From Chloroflexota bacterium (GTDB lineage: Bacteria; Chloroflexota; Anaerolineae; Aggregatilineales; Phototrophicaceae): 54,405 nucleotides of DNA. The stretch is taken from positions 1 to 54,405 of the forward strand of contig JAPOOU010000044.1 of assembly GCA_026713245.1 (NCBI GenBank), written 5' to 3'. How positions within the stretch are numbered: the stretch's first letter is position 1; the number at the start of each line of letters is the position of its first letter. The notes below the pieces were generated by a model. The model was given only the letters and a program-made list of their open reading frames with translations. It ran no database searches and was not told where the DNA came from. The position numbers were made by a program, and so were the translations under genes. Below, one piece after another: positions 33,158 to 44,036 of this stretch.

Positions 33158-35731
33158 TTAGTCCGCGGCAATCACGCAATTGAGCGTGTCACCCTTTTGC
33201 AGGACCTGCTCTTGATCAAAGGGCAGCGCGCCCAAGCCCGTGAGTTGCAGTTCGGCGACGCGAATCTCGCCATACAAGACCTCGAAACGCACGGCGCAGT
33301 CGCGATCTTCATTTGGCGCCAAGTCACAGACGCCCCAAGCGTAACCACTCGACCAGAAACTCCGGCGAGCTTCCGACGGCGCCGCGAATGCCAGTCTCCC
33401 GTCAATCGCGGAATATTGAAAGCCGGTTAGGGCCAGGATTGCCGCCCAACTGACCATCGCGCGCGCATAATGATGGCCGCATTCCGCCTCGTCAAAGGGG
33501 TTGCGCTTGAGCCCGTCATAACGATCGCGGATCGCCCCGATGCACTTTAAGCCATCGTCGAAATCGCCTTCGTAAAGCATGCCGATCGCGGCAGTGTATT
33601 CAAAGCCGGTCATAACCTCGTTGTAATAGGGGAAGGGGCGCGCCGGACGATCCCCGCGCGGATAAGTCGCCATCAGCAGCGCCGATTCGTCGTTGAGCAC
33701 GTAGGAGCGCATGTGGTTGAAATGGCCGTACATGTTGTCTTTGAAATTGTAGCGCATGATGCTGCGCAGCGTGGCTTTGACATTTGCCTCGTCGACGACA
33801 TATCCCAGTCCGCTGACATGTGCAAGCAACTGCCCCACCAGTTGATCGACCAGGCAGCCGGCGCCCAGCTGCAGCACCGGTTGTGTGGGATCGGCCGCGC
33901 CCATGTCGCTCATTAACATGCCGAAGACCGAATCTTTGCCCGCGGCTGGGCGGATCTCGTGTTCGTAATACTCGCCGTTGAACAAATTCGCGTCGATCCA
34001 GGCGCGTCCGTTCTCATAAAGCCGTCGGCAATCATCGGCAAAATCCGCTTCGCCCAGGTGCCGCGCCATTTCTTCCATCGCGCGCAAGGCGCCCAGGTAC
34101 CAGATGCCCATCTGTGGGTTGGGTCCGTAGTATTCTACATCCATGGTATTGTGCTGGCAGCCTTCCATCACGCCGTCTTTATCGGCATCCCAGCCCCCCG
34201 GCAGCCAGCAGAATTCCAGCGCCTTGCGCGCCTTATCCCAAAGCTGCCGCAGCCTGTCGCTGTCGCCGCTGAGCTGCCAGTCGCGGTAGAGCTTCATCAG
34301 GCAGCCCATCTGGCCGTCGGCCGCCGCCAGCGACCAGGCCGCGGCGTGATCCAGCGGCAGGTCGACACGGAAGCTCATGCCGCCGTCGCCGCGCGTAGCA
34401 TAGTTGAACTCGACTTCGCGCATACCCATGGCCAGATCGCCGAACAGGAAGGCGGTCGCCTGTTCATAATTCCAGACGTGCGTGCAGGACCCAAAACAGC
34501 AGCCCGCCGTATCGTCGCAACCTTCCCAGCCGAACATGAAGCCATCGGGTGTGCGGAAAACGGTCTGCGAGCGCAGCGTGCTCAAGTTCGAGAGCGCGGA
34601 CTCTTTGACGACCGCCGGCAAATCGCTGTCGAGAACGCCATTGACGAAGGCGCGGGTCTCCGCTTCCAGCCAGTCGAGATTGGCAGCCGTATACGCGGCC
34701 GCCTCCCAGGCGTCGGCGTACTGGGTTGTGTAATAGTTGCCGATGCGCGTTCCCGCTTGCAGCGGGCTCTGCGGGTGATTGCGACCGGCTTCTTGCCAGG
34801 TGATGCGATTGGGGAAATGCCAGCTCAAGAAGAAGGTCACCGCCGCTGAACGATTGGCTGGCACAGTCAGCGAAACCGAGAGCGAACCGGTAGGATTGTC
34901 GACGCCATCGCGCTCGCGCTCTTCCAGGCGACCGTCAGCGCTGAAGTCGTCCCAGAAATCCAGCAGGGAATCGCCCCAGCTATAATTCGCCCAAGCCGTG
35001 CGGTGGCTGATGCCATGCGGCTGATCTTCCCCCCATTGCGATGGGGGGATTGAGGGGGGTAAGGGCGTCGTCAGCGCCAGGGTGCCCCATTGCGCTGCCT
35101 CGGGGTCGACGCCATTGGATTGCATGTACAAGCCTGCCAAGCCATCCGCCTCGCGATAGTTATTGTAATTGTCGCGCGGCTCGCCGTTTGTACCGTCGCT
35201 GCCGATGAAGTTCTGCAAGCTGCCGCAGACCGCGGCTTCAATGTCGGCATCCGTGTCATTGCTCAAGACAAAGCGCAGGATCGCGGCAGGTATGCCGCTG
35301 GCGTCGCTATCGCCCGGGATCAGCGGATTGAAGGCTTCCAAGCGAACACCCAATGGAACATCGGGATCGCTAAGCTGGACCTGCCCGAATGGATACGCCG
35401 CCGCGAAACTGCACTCCCGAAACCGGGGCAAACCGTGATTGGGCACGGCGGCTCCCCGCGCGCCTTCATAGTCTGCCGCTGGAATGACGCCTTCCAGCGC
35501 GGTCGTGCTGGTTCCGCCGTCGGCGGTTTTTGTGTACAGGCTGAAAAACGTCTGCGCCAGGTCAAAACCTTTCGCCGGGCGATTGACGATCTCCCAGTCG
35601 TGCAGGTTGCCGCGACCGCCCAGCGAGACGACGCCGGTGCCGATGCCGCCCAGCGGCAGCCCGATCTGCCGCAAATGGTCCTGGTCATAGCTGGTGAGCG
35701 CGGGTGCGCGCGACCCATTTAAATGTGTCAT
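33158..35731 (-). CDS. GH116-family glycosidase (glucosylceramidase/beta-glucosidase type)
   Basis: 857 residues with a two-domain plan. The N-terminal beta-rich domain has LPLGGIGTGVVSLGGRGNLHDWEIVNRPAKG, the GBA2/GH116 N-terminal signature. The C-terminal helical barrel (from about 360) has FMFGWEGCDDTAGCCFGSCTHVWNYEQATAFLF, CQHNTMDVEYYGPNPQMG and AECGHHYARAMVSWA. Family members hydrolyse beta-glucosides, beta-xylosides or glucosylceramide. No signal peptide is seen, so action is cytoplasmic on imported glycosides. Residues about 225-235 (LPPSIPPSQWG) are encoded by a G/C hairpin repeat, a likely in-frame insertion. AAAGGTGAT precedes the ATG. It sits directly after two sugar permeases in one operon. 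Confidence 0.92.
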   Translation of the reverse strand: MTHLNGSRAPALTSYDQDHLRQIGLPLGGIGTGVVSLGGRGNLHDWEIVNRPAKGFDLAQTFFSLYTKTADGGTSTTALEGVIPAADYEGARGAAVPNHGLPRFRECSFAAAYPFGQVQLSDPDVPLGVRLEAFNPLIPGDSDASGIPAAILRFVLSNDTDADIEAAVCGSLQNFIGSDGTNGEPRDNYNNYREADGLAGLYMQSNGVDPEAAQWGTLALTTPLPPSIPPSQWGEDQPHGISHRTAWANYSWGDSLLDFWDDFSADGRLEERERDGVDNPTGSLSVSLTVPANRSAAVTFFLSWHFPNRITWQEAGRNHPQSPLQAGTRIGNYYTTQYADAWEAAAYTAANLDWLEAETRAFVNGVLDSDLPAVVKESALSNLSTLRSQTVFRTPDGFMFGWEGCDDTAGCCFGSCTHVWNYEQATAFLFGDLAMGMREVEFNYATRGDGGMSFRVDLPLDHAAAWSLAAADGQMGCLMKLYRDWQLSGDSDRLRQLWDKARKALEFCWLPGGWDADKDGVMEGCQHNTMDVEYYGPNPQMGIWYLGALRAMEEMARHLGEADFADDCRRLYENGRAWIDANLFNGEYYEHEIRPAAGKDSVFGMLMSDMGAADPTQPVLQLGAGCLVDQLVGQLLAHVSGLGYVVDEANVKATLRSIMRYNFKDNMYGHFNHMRSYVLNDESALLMATYPRGDRPARPFPYYNEVMTGFEYTAAIGMLYEGDFDDGLKCIGAIRDRYDGLKRNPFDEAECGHHYARAMVSWAAILALTGFQYSAIDGRLAFAAPSEARRSFWSSGYAWGVCDLAPNEDRDCAVRFEVLYGEIRVAELQLTGLGALPFDQEQVLQKGDTLNCVIAAD
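35029..35059. repeat. G/C hairpin repeat inside the GH116 coding region
   Basis: CCCCCC, ATTGCGAT, GGGGGG, then ATTGAGGGGGG. It has the same plan as the intergenic element at 2273-2302. In the minus frame it reads through without a stop as a Pro/Ser-rich peptide. Confidence 0.7.
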
Positions 35732-35766
35732 TCCATATCACCTTTGTATTGTAGATCGTGTGTAAG

Positions 35767-36651
35767 TTATCCTTTAATACCTGAGCGCGTCAGCGCTTCT
35801 ATGATCCAGCGCTGCGCTGCGAGGAAAATCATCAGTACGGGCAAGATCGCCATTGTCACTGCCGCCATCACGACGGAAGGGTTGCCCGATCCCATGTAGC
35901 CGGTGAGCAGGGCGATGCCTTGCGGCAGCGTCATTTTGTGCCAGGAATTGAGGAAGATCAGCGGCAGAAAATAGGCGTTCCAGGTCGCGTTGAAAGTGAT
36001 GATGCCGAGGGTAGCCATCGCCGGGCCCGCCAGCGGTAAGGCGATTTGCATGAAGGACCGGATGTGCCCGGCGCCATCTACGCGTGCCGCGTCAAACAGC
36101 TCCTGGGGCATCTGCTTGAAAAACTGCCGCATCAAGAAGACGCCGAATGCGCTGATGAGACCGGGCAAAATGATTGCCAGCGGATTGTCGATCAAACCCA
36201 AGTCGCGCATCAGCAGGAAGATCGGGATGATCGTCACCTGGCCCGGAACCATCAAGGAAGCCAGCAGTAGCAGGAAGAGCAGGTCGCGCCCGGGGAAGCG
36301 CAAGCGGGCGAAGGCGTATCCGGCGAGCGAGCAGGTCACAAGCTGCCCAAGCGTCACCGCGACCGTTATCCTCATGCTGTTGATGAACAGGCCTACAAAG
36401 GGAACGCTCGATTCGAAGGGAGCGAGGTAATTCTCAATACGAAATTGCGTCGGCAGCCATGCCGGCGGCAGTTGGAAGCTCTCCGTTGTCGGGCGCAGAG
36501 ACGTGGAAAACATCCATAATAGCGGCATCATGACCAAGATGGCGGCGATGGTCAAAATGGTATAAGAAATGATATCGCCAATACTAACTGGCTTCTTGCG
36601 CTTTCCGCGCGGTTCCTTTGGCTTTATTACAGCTGTTTGTGTCTGTGCCAT
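35767..36651 (-). CDS. Sugar ABC importer permease (MalG type)
   Basis: 294 residues with six membrane segments. An N-terminal basic tail (KPKEPRGKRKKPVS) precedes TM1. The family coupling motif DAARVDGAGHIRSFMQIALPLAGPAMATL (EAA-like loop) is near residue 190. Together with the MalF-type partner encoded 12 bases upstream and the binding protein before it, it builds a carbohydrate importer of the CUT1 class. The ATPase is not in the operon. Many CUT1 systems share a distant MsmK/MalK-type ATPase. The next gene, GH116, starts 35 bases after the stop. Confidence 0.93.
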   Translation of the reverse strand: MAQTQTAVIKPKEPRGKRKKPVSIGDIISYTILTIAAILVMMPLLWMFSTSLRPTTESFQLPPAWLPTQFRIENYLAPFESSVPFVGLFINSMRITVAVTLGQLVTCSLAGYAFARLRFPGRDLLFLLLLASLMVPGQVTIIPIFLLMRDLGLIDNPLAIILPGLISAFGVFLMRQFFKQMPQELFDAARVDGAGHIRSFMQIALPLAGPAMATLGIITFNATWNAYFLPLIFLNSWHKMTLPQGIALLTGYMGSGNPSVVMAAVTMAILPVLMIFLAAQRWIIEALTRSGIKG

Positions 36652-36663
36652 TGCTCAGTTCCA

Positions 36664-37572
36664 CTATTCGTAATGAACCCAGCGGCGGCTGATCCAGAAT
36701 TGCATGGCGGTCAGCACCAGAATGATGGCGAAAAGGGTCATGGATACGGCGGCGGCGTAACCCATATTGAAGGTACGGAAGGCAATCTCATAAATGTAGA
36801 GCACGACGCTTCGCGTTGCGTCGCCCGGGCCGCCGGCCGTAAGGACGATGATCGTGTCGAAGACCTGCAAGGCGCCAATCATGAAGATGACGAGAATGAA
36901 GAAGATTGTCGGGCTCAGCATGGGAATGGTGATGCGGAAGAAGAGTTGCCTTTCGTTGGCGCCGTCAAGCTGTGCCGCTTCGTAATATTCGTTCGGGATG
37001 CTCTGCAAGCCGGCCAGGAAAACCAGCATGGCGAAACCGGTATTCTTCCAGACATCCAGGATGATGATGGCGGCCATCGCCCAATGCGCGTTGCTCAGCC
37101 AAGGAACGGGGTCGATACCAATAACGCCTAGGTAGTAATTGATGACGCCGGTATCCTGCTGGTAAAGAAAGCGCCAGATGACGGCGATATAGGTATGGGC
37201 GATCAGCACCGGGAAGAAGAAAATGGAGCGGTACAAGTTGCGCATCAATATCGGTAGACGCCGATTAAGCATGACCGCGAGGATCAAGCCGATGCCGGCG
37301 TTAAAAAACACGGCAAAAAGCGTAAAGATGATCGTATTGACATAGGAAATGCGCAGACGGGGATCGGCAAACATCTGGGCATAGTTTTCCAGGCCGATGT
37401 ACGTCGAACCGCGCAAGAGGCTGAACTCCTGAAAACTGATGCGCATGGATTCAATTAGGGGATAGAGAATGAAAATAATGAAGCCGATGTAGGTGGGCAA
37501 TATGAATAGATAGCCCACGAATGCTTCGCGATGCTTCTGTGTCATTTCTGGCAAGAGTCCGCTTTTCCGCAT
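36664..37572 (-). CDS. Sugar ABC importer permease (MalF type)
   Basis: About 302 residues with six membrane segments, beginning FVGYLFILPTYIGFIIFILYPLIESMRISF. The coupling loop is YEAAQLDGANERQLFFRITIPMLSPT. Start: ATG 37572 (GAGG just before it) or ATG 37545. The open frame reaches 37611, but that lies inside a 12-bp-arm hairpin and is rejected. It partners the MalG-type permease. The hairpin between it and the binding protein gene should reduce permease relative to binding protein. Confidence 0.9.
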   Translation of the reverse strand: MRKSGLLPEMTQKHREAFVGYLFILPTYIGFIIFILYPLIESMRISFQEFSLLRGSTYIGLENYAQMFADPRLRISYVNTIIFTLFAVFFNAGIGLILAVMLNRRLPILMRNLYRSIFFFPVLIAHTYIAVIWRFLYQQDTGVINYYLGVIGIDPVPWLSNAHWAMAAIIILDVWKNTGFAMLVFLAGLQSIPNEYYEAAQLDGANERQLFFRITIPMLSPTIFFILVIFMIGALQVFDTIIVLTAGGPGDATRSVVLYIYEIAFRTFNMGYAAAVSMTLFAIILVLTAMQFWISRRWVHYE

Positions 37573-37600
37573 CCTCAATCTCGTAAGTTGCCTATGGAAA

Positions 37601-37629
37601 CAAGCCTGCATAAATGCTATGCAGGCTTG
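37601..37629 (-). terminator. Perfect 12-bp-arm hairpin between binding protein and permease genes
   Basis: CAAGCCTGCATA, AATGC, TATGCAGGCTTG, 28 bases after the binding-protein stop. No long T-run follows on the minus strand, so it probably acts as a partial terminator or mRNA stabiliser. Confidence 0.75.
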
Positions 37630-37657
37630 TTCAATCTGGTGTGCGGATGTCTCTGTT

Positions 37658-38986
37658 TTAGCCGCTGGCCAGTCGCTCGGCCAGCTTGTCCATGGCGGCG
37701 GACAACTCGATGTGCGCCATTTCCAGGCCCTGCTCTGGCGTCAGGGAGTTGGCCATGATCTGGTCCATGTGACGCATGAAGATGCTTTCGACCTCGGCGA
37801 AGTTTTCCGGTGACGGCACCGGTTTGATGTCTTCCAGGCTGCCGAAGAAGCGATGGGCGTTGGCCGGGAAGCTGTTGAAGAGTTCGTTTTCGGTGGCGCT
37901 GCGGCGCGCCGGCAAGGATGTGCCAACGGCGACCGCTTCCATGTCGGTCTCAAAGGCAGCCAGGTCCTTGATCAATTCCAGCGCCAGCGGGACGTTCTCG
38001 GTCGTCTTGGATACCGCCCAGCCGCCGGAACCGAATACGGTCGTGCCAGCGCGTTTGCGCGGCCAGGGTGTGATATCGACATCGCTATAGCCGGTGGTGA
38101 CGTAGGTGTCGAAGGGCCAGCGTCCGGCGCCGGTCATGGCGATGGTGCCGGCCGGGAAGAGTTCGTAGGGGTTGACCCCTTCTACCGACGGGGCGACGCC
38201 GTGCTCATGCACAAGCGAATGTACGAACTTGACCGATTCCAGCATCTTGGGATCGTCCAGGTTGGATTGCGACCAATCCGGCGTCAAGGTCGATGTCCCG
38301 TTGGTATGCCACCAGGGCGTCAGACCGAAGTTGAAGTAAGGTATGGCGAAGCCGAATTGCTTGTCGCCGCCTTCGCCATGGGTCAAGATCGATGCGGTTT
38401 CCAGGAAGTCTTCCCAGGTCCAGTCCTCAGCCGGCGGATCCAGGCCCGCTTCTTCAAACTTGACCGGATTATAGTGGATGATCATATTGTTCCACTCGCG
38501 GGTGAAGTAATAAGTCTGTCCATCCGGTCCCTTGAGGGCATTGTGCAGCACCGGCTCAACTTCGTCGACGATCGCTGCCAAGTCTTCATCGGCGGCTATG
38601 GCGTCATCCATCGGCAGCACGAGGTCCTCAAAGATGGTCTCGCGCGTGCCTTCGATCGCGATGGCGATGATATCGGTCTTCAAGCCGCTGGCGGCGCGGA
38701 GCTTCAGGTTGGTGATGTAATGGCCCCAGCCTTCAGGCCAAGGGATGTAAAGGTCTTCAACAAGAACATTGGGATAACGCTCATTGAAGCGCGCAATGGC
38801 GTTGCCAAACATGCGTTGCTGTTCGGTACCGCCGAAGTTGTAGATGACAAGGTGGCCCTCAGTATCGCCCGCGGGCGCTTGCGCCAGCGCAGTGCCCAAG
38901 GGCATTCCGTATGCGGCGGCGAAAGCCGCGGCACTGCCCATTCCTGTGTACTTGAGAAAATCACGACGCGATAGCTTATTTGACAT
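37658..38986 (-). CDS. Sugar ABC importer substrate-binding protein, Tat-exported
   Basis: A 442-residue extracellular binding protein of family 1. The N-terminus has a twin-arginine signal (SRRDFLKYTGMGSAAAFAAA, cleavage after ALAQ). The mature part has VIYNFGGTEQQRMFGNAIARFNERYPNVLV, then the Trp-rich cleft segment WTWEDFLETASILTHGEGG, and FPAGTIAMTGAGRWPF, as in CUT1 binding proteins. No lipobox. AGGAGATTTTGCC sits before ATG 38986, which is preferred to a longer frame reaching 39043 that would include the promoter. First gene of the six-gene catabolic operon ending at 31544. Confidence 0.93.
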   Translation of the reverse strand: MSNKLSRRDFLKYTGMGSAAAFAAAYGMPLGTALAQAPAGDTEGHLVIYNFGGTEQQRMFGNAIARFNERYPNVLVEDLYIPWPEGWGHYITNLKLRAASGLKTDIIAIAIEGTRETIFEDLVLPMDDAIAADEDLAAIVDEVEPVLHNALKGPDGQTYYFTREWNNMIIHYNPVKFEEAGLDPPAEDWTWEDFLETASILTHGEGGDKQFGFAIPYFNFGLTPWWHTNGTSTLTPDWSQSNLDDPKMLESVKFVHSLVHEHGVAPSVEGVNPYELFPAGTIAMTGAGRWPFDTYVTTGYSDVDITPWPRKRAGTTVFGSGGWAVSKTTENVPLALELIKDLAAFETDMEAVAVGTSLPARRSATENELFNSFPANAHRFFGSLEDIKPVPSPENFAEVESIFMRHMDQIMANSLTPEQGLEMAHIELSAAMDKLAERLASG

Positions 38987-39031
38987 GGCAAAATCTCCTA
39001 AAGAAATGCGAATCAATTGACAAGCATGGGC

Positions 39032-39060
39032 ATTATAGCGCATGTGCCGCCGACTGGCAA
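39032..39060 (-). promoter_or_regulatory. Promoter of the GH116 sugar-uptake operon
   Basis: Minus strand: TTGCCA (39060-39055), 17-base spacer, TATAAT (39037-39032). The context GCGCTATAATGCCC recurs before two other transport operons (43946 and 49029). Predicted leader about 40 bases. Confidence 0.75.
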
Positions 39061-39076
39061 AAAGGACGAGATGCCG

Positions 39077-39847
39077 CTACTGCGAGTCCAAAAGCAGATC
39101 CCGCTCCCCCAGCGGCAGCACCGGACGCGCGTTGCCGTCATAGATGGCGCGGAATGCGGCGATCTGCCCCGCCGATAGCGCCACCGGCTCATCCAGAAGC
39201 AGCCAGCGCACGATCTCGCTGCATGGCGGCGTCGTCAGAGAACCCTGATAGGTGTAATAACCGCGAGCCTCTGGCAGCAGCGAGGCAAGGGCGATCGCTG
39301 CGCCCGTCGGCTGGGGTTGGCCCGCGTCCGCCGGCAGATGGTCGAAGACCGCGGCATAAGCCGCATTCTCAGCTTCGCCTTCTGTCAGCAAGACGCCAAC
39401 AACAGCCAGATTGCCAGAATTGCCGTCTTGATGCACGAAATGGATTTCCATCGCCGCCGCTTCGCCATCGATGGTGTGCTCGCTGGGGCTGTGAAAGTGA
39501 AATTGCAGCAGCTCGTAGCTGATCTCGTTGTAAATGATCTGACTGCCCCCGTCGACATTGACTTGAATGGTATGCCCGTTGTTAAAGATATTGTTGGCGG
39601 TCTGCCCATAGCGGAAGGCGATATCCACCAGGTCGAGTTCGCTGGCGTCGCGGATATCGACGGGCGATTGTGCCCTGCCATCCGCGCAGAGCGCGAATTC
39701 CGGCGATAACGCGCCCCAGTGTTCGGGACCTGTGTCGCCGCTGTAAGCCCAGTCCGTGTTATCCGCCAGACTAGTCGTTAGAAGCACGGCAAAGCCAACC
39801 AGCAGGGCCGCAGTGCCAAGCAAAAGAAGAGATCGCTCTATGTTCAT
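39077..39847 (-). CDS. Alpha-class carbonic anhydrase, secreted
   Basis: 256 residues with a signal peptide (about 1-28). It is an alpha-carbonic anhydrase by its full motif set: [22 protein letters not shown] near the N-terminus, zinc histidines in [12 protein letters not shown] and MEIHFVHQ, and the substrate pocket [17 protein letters not shown]. It interconverts CO2 and bicarbonate outside the cytoplasmic membrane. ATG 39847 with GAGG 8 bases upstream is preferred to a GTG at 39853. It is divergent from acs. Confidence 0.95.
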   Translation of the reverse strand: MNIERSLLLLGTAALLVGFAVLLTTSLADNTDWAYSGDTGPEHWGALSPEFALCADGRAQSPVDIRDASELDLVDIAFRYGQTANNIFNNGHTIQVNVDGGSQIIYNEISYELLQFHFHSPSEHTIDGEAAAMEIHFVHQDGNSGNLAVVGVLLTEGEAENAAYAAVFDHLPADAGQPQPTGAAIALASLLPEARGYYTYQGSLTTPPCSEIVRWLLLDEPVALSAGQIAAFRAIYDGNARPVLPLGERDLLLDSQ

Positions 39848-39964
39848 GCCCACAACCTCAGCGCAATATCATGATTGTGAAGATTATAGACCACTTCTTA
39901 CCATCCGCGAAGTTTCCGCCGCCAACGCTTCAAGTCATCCGACAACTCATGGCCGCGCGCGCAA

Positions 39965-39993
39965 TTCGACATAGCGGCAGTTTGGTTTATAAT
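39965..39993 (+). promoter_or_regulatory. Promoter of the acetyl-CoA synthetase gene
   Basis: TTCGAC (39965-39970), 17-base spacer, TATAAT (39988-39993). The start of transcription should be near 40000, about 70 bases before ATG 40072. Confidence 0.65.
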
Positions 39994-40071
39994 ATCCAGA
40001 TGCGGGAACACAATAGACGAGGCAGTCAAGCTGCCCACGAACAGAGGCGGATCGACAAACAGGAGTATTCG

Positions 40072-41979
<1,908 letters not shown>

Positions 41980-42021
41980 TTCACCACAGAGGCACAGAGG
42001 GCACAGAGGGCACAGAGAAAA
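41980..42021. repeat. CACAGAG repeat, single end without partner
   Basis: TTCACCACAGAGGCACAGAG followed by two further GGCACAGAG units and AAAA. Same family as 14452 and 25772, but no inverted partner is seen. It directly abuts a GTAGGGGCGAC palindrome. Confidence 0.7.
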
Positions 42022-42022
42022 T

Positions 42023-42047
42023 GTAGGGGCGACTCTGTGAGTCGTCC
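42023..42047. repeat. GTAGGGGCGAC palindrome upstream of the DUF262 gene
   Basis: GTAGGGGCGAC, TCTGTGA, GTCGTCC. One change in the right arm. It starts one base after the CACAGAG repeat and ends 25 bases before the DUF262 start codon. Confidence 0.75.
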
Positions 42048-42072
42048 TCTGTTTCGGGGTTAGGAGCAATGA

Positions 42073-43917
42073 ATGAGCAAAGTTCAGGCGCAGACCAAAT
42101 CTGTTAAGCAGTTGCTTTCCGGCGTCAAATACGGAATCGACGTGTTCCAGAGGGAATATGATTGGGGGCGCCGGCAAGTCGAAGATCTTTTGACTGACTT
42201 TGAAAATAAGTTCCTTGAAGATTACGACTCGTCCCATGAGCCCACTGCGGTAAGCCAATACCCTCATTATTTCCTCGGAACAATTATTACTGTCGCCAAG
42301 AACGGAAAGCGATATATCATCGATGGGCAGCAGCGCTTGACTACACTAACGCTGCTGCTGATTTTCATTCATCATTCGCGTGAAAAAACGAGCGGAATAT
42401 TCGACGTCGCCCCGCTGATCTATTCGGATAGCTTCGGCGAAAAGTCTTTTAATATCGACATATCTGAACGGCGGGACTGTATGGACGCGCTTTTCCAGCG
42501 CGGCGAATTTGACGCGGCCGATCATCCGGACTTGTCTGTGCGCAATCTTTCGGCTCGATATGGCGAATTCGAGGAAATATTCCCCGAGACACTTGAAGGA
42601 CATGCTCTGCCCTTATTTGTGTATTGGCTTATTGAGAAGGTCAACATTGTCGAAATAGAGGCTGCCTCCGATGACAATGCCTTTACAATTTTCGAAACGA
42701 TGAACGACCGGGGTGTCAACCTGAGTCAAGCGGATATGCTGAAAGGCTATCTATTGGCGAATATCGATAGCTCCGACAAGAAGACCCAAGCAAATGATGA
42801 GTGGCGCCGGCAGATCAAAGAGTTGGTCAATGTGGAAGCAGGCGCGGAAGAAGACTTCATCAAGACTTGGCTTCGCGCCAAATTTGCCGACTCCATGCGA
42901 GAACGAAAAGCCGGGGCGAAAAATCTGGATTTTGAAGAAATCGACAAGTTTCATCGCTGGACGCGCGACAACGCAAAAAAGAAGATGGGTTTAGTAAAGA
43001 CAGATCACTTTTACGAATTCATTACGCGCAAAATCGCCTTCTATAGCAAATACTACATCGCCATGCGCAAGGCGGCGCAGACTCTGAGCGAATGCCGCGA
43101 GACAATACACTTCAACGCACATAACAACTTCACGCTTCAGTACATGCTGGCGCTTGCGCCATTAACTTTGGCAGATGACGACGTAACCGCCTGGCGGAAA
43201 ATCCGGCTTGTAACGACATTTGCCGACATCTATCTGGCGCGGCGCATGGTGAACTTTCGGCGCAGTGGCTATGGCACTTTGAAATATACGATGTTCAATT
43301 TGACAATGGAGATCCGCGACAAAGACACGGAAGAGCTGCGAGATATTTTGCTAAACCACTTGTCAGGCATGTGGGAGACATTCGAAGGAATTACAGGCCA
43401 TAACTGGGGAACTTATGCTTTGAATAACTTTAGCGGCCGTAGCATTCGCTACCTGCTTGCCCGCATGACTGCATGGATTGAACAACAAGCCGGAAAAAGT
43501 GTGAACTTTCGCAACTTTCTCTGGGACGTCAAAGGCAAGTCGCTCGAAATCGAGCATATCTGGGCGGACAAATACCTACGCCACCAAGACGAGTTTGCTA
43601 ACGAGTACGACTTTCGCAGGACGCGCAACTACTTCGGCGGGCTTGTTTTGCTGCCGCGTGGCACAAATCAGAGCTACAGTGATACGCGTTTCGAGGACAA
43701 GGTAGAGCACTATCCGAAGGAGAACTTGCTGGCTGCCTCTCTACATCCGAAAACCTACGAAAAAAATCCAAACTTTACAACCTTCGTAAAGCGCACGGGC
43801 CTCCCCTTCAAACCCCACACCGAGTTCAAACGCGCCGACCTCCTGGAACGCCAAGAACTATACCGCCAAATCTGCGAGCAAATTTGGAATCCTGACCGCC
43901 TCCTGGCAAACAATTAA
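42073..43917 (+). CDS. DUF262/DUF1524 protein (GmrSD-like), solitary
   Basis: 614 residues. The DUF262 half has the nucleotide-binding ParB/sulfiredoxin-like motif IIDGQQRLTTL (82-92) with FQREYDW before it and FETMNDRGVNLSQADMLKGYL after it. The C-terminal DUF1524 half has LEIEHIWADKY (about 490-500) and NYFGGLVLLPRGTNQSYSD, a His-Me-finger nuclease core. This pairing is the layout of GmrSD, a type IV restriction enzyme that cuts modified phage DNA, so anti-phage defence is a reasonable inference. By eye its codons are richer in A/T than those of neighbouring genes, and it follows two mobile-type repeats, both signs of recent acquisition. No partner gene is attached. Confidence 0.87.
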   Translation: MSKVQAQTKSVKQLLSGVKYGIDVFQREYDWGRRQVEDLLTDFENKFLEDYDSSHEPTAVSQYPHYFLGTIITVAKNGKRYIIDGQQRLTTLTLLLIFIHHSREKTSGIFDVAPLIYSDSFGEKSFNIDISERRDCMDALFQRGEFDAADHPDLSVRNLSARYGEFEEIFPETLEGHALPLFVYWLIEKVNIVEIEAASDDNAFTIFETMNDRGVNLSQADMLKGYLLANIDSSDKKTQANDEWRRQIKELVNVEAGAEEDFIKTWLRAKFADSMRERKAGAKNLDFEEIDKFHRWTRDNAKKKMGLVKTDHFYEFITRKIAFYSKYYIAMRKAAQTLSECRETIHFNAHNNFTLQYMLALAPLTLADDDVTAWRKIRLVTTFADIYLARRMVNFRRSGYGTLKYTMFNLTMEIRDKDTEELRDILLNHLSGMWETFEGITGHNWGTYALNNFSGRSIRYLLARMTAWIEQQAGKSVNFRNFLWDVKGKSLEIEHIWADKYLRHQDEFANEYDFRRTRNYFGGLVLLPRGTNQSYSDTRFEDKVEHYPKENLLAASLHPKTYEKNPNFTTFVKRTGLPFKPHTEFKRADLLERQELYRQICEQIWNPDRLLANN

Positions 43918-43949
43918 GCCAGAATGCGTTCAACTCGTTTGCTTTGCGC

Positions 43950-43955
43950 TATAAT
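43950..43955 (+). promoter_or_regulatory. -10 element of the sulfatase-linked sugar operon
   Basis: TATAAT in TTTGCGCTATAATCCC. No good -35 is seen, so the shared GCGC upstream may act as an extended -10. Transcription would start near 43962, about 75 bases before ATG 44037. Confidence 0.55.
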
Positions 43956-44036
43956 CCCTTAGTGTGCGATTAGCGTCCACTTTTCAGAGTAGGCGCCAAT
44001 CTATTGTCAGCTAAAGATATTGAAAGGATTATTCCA

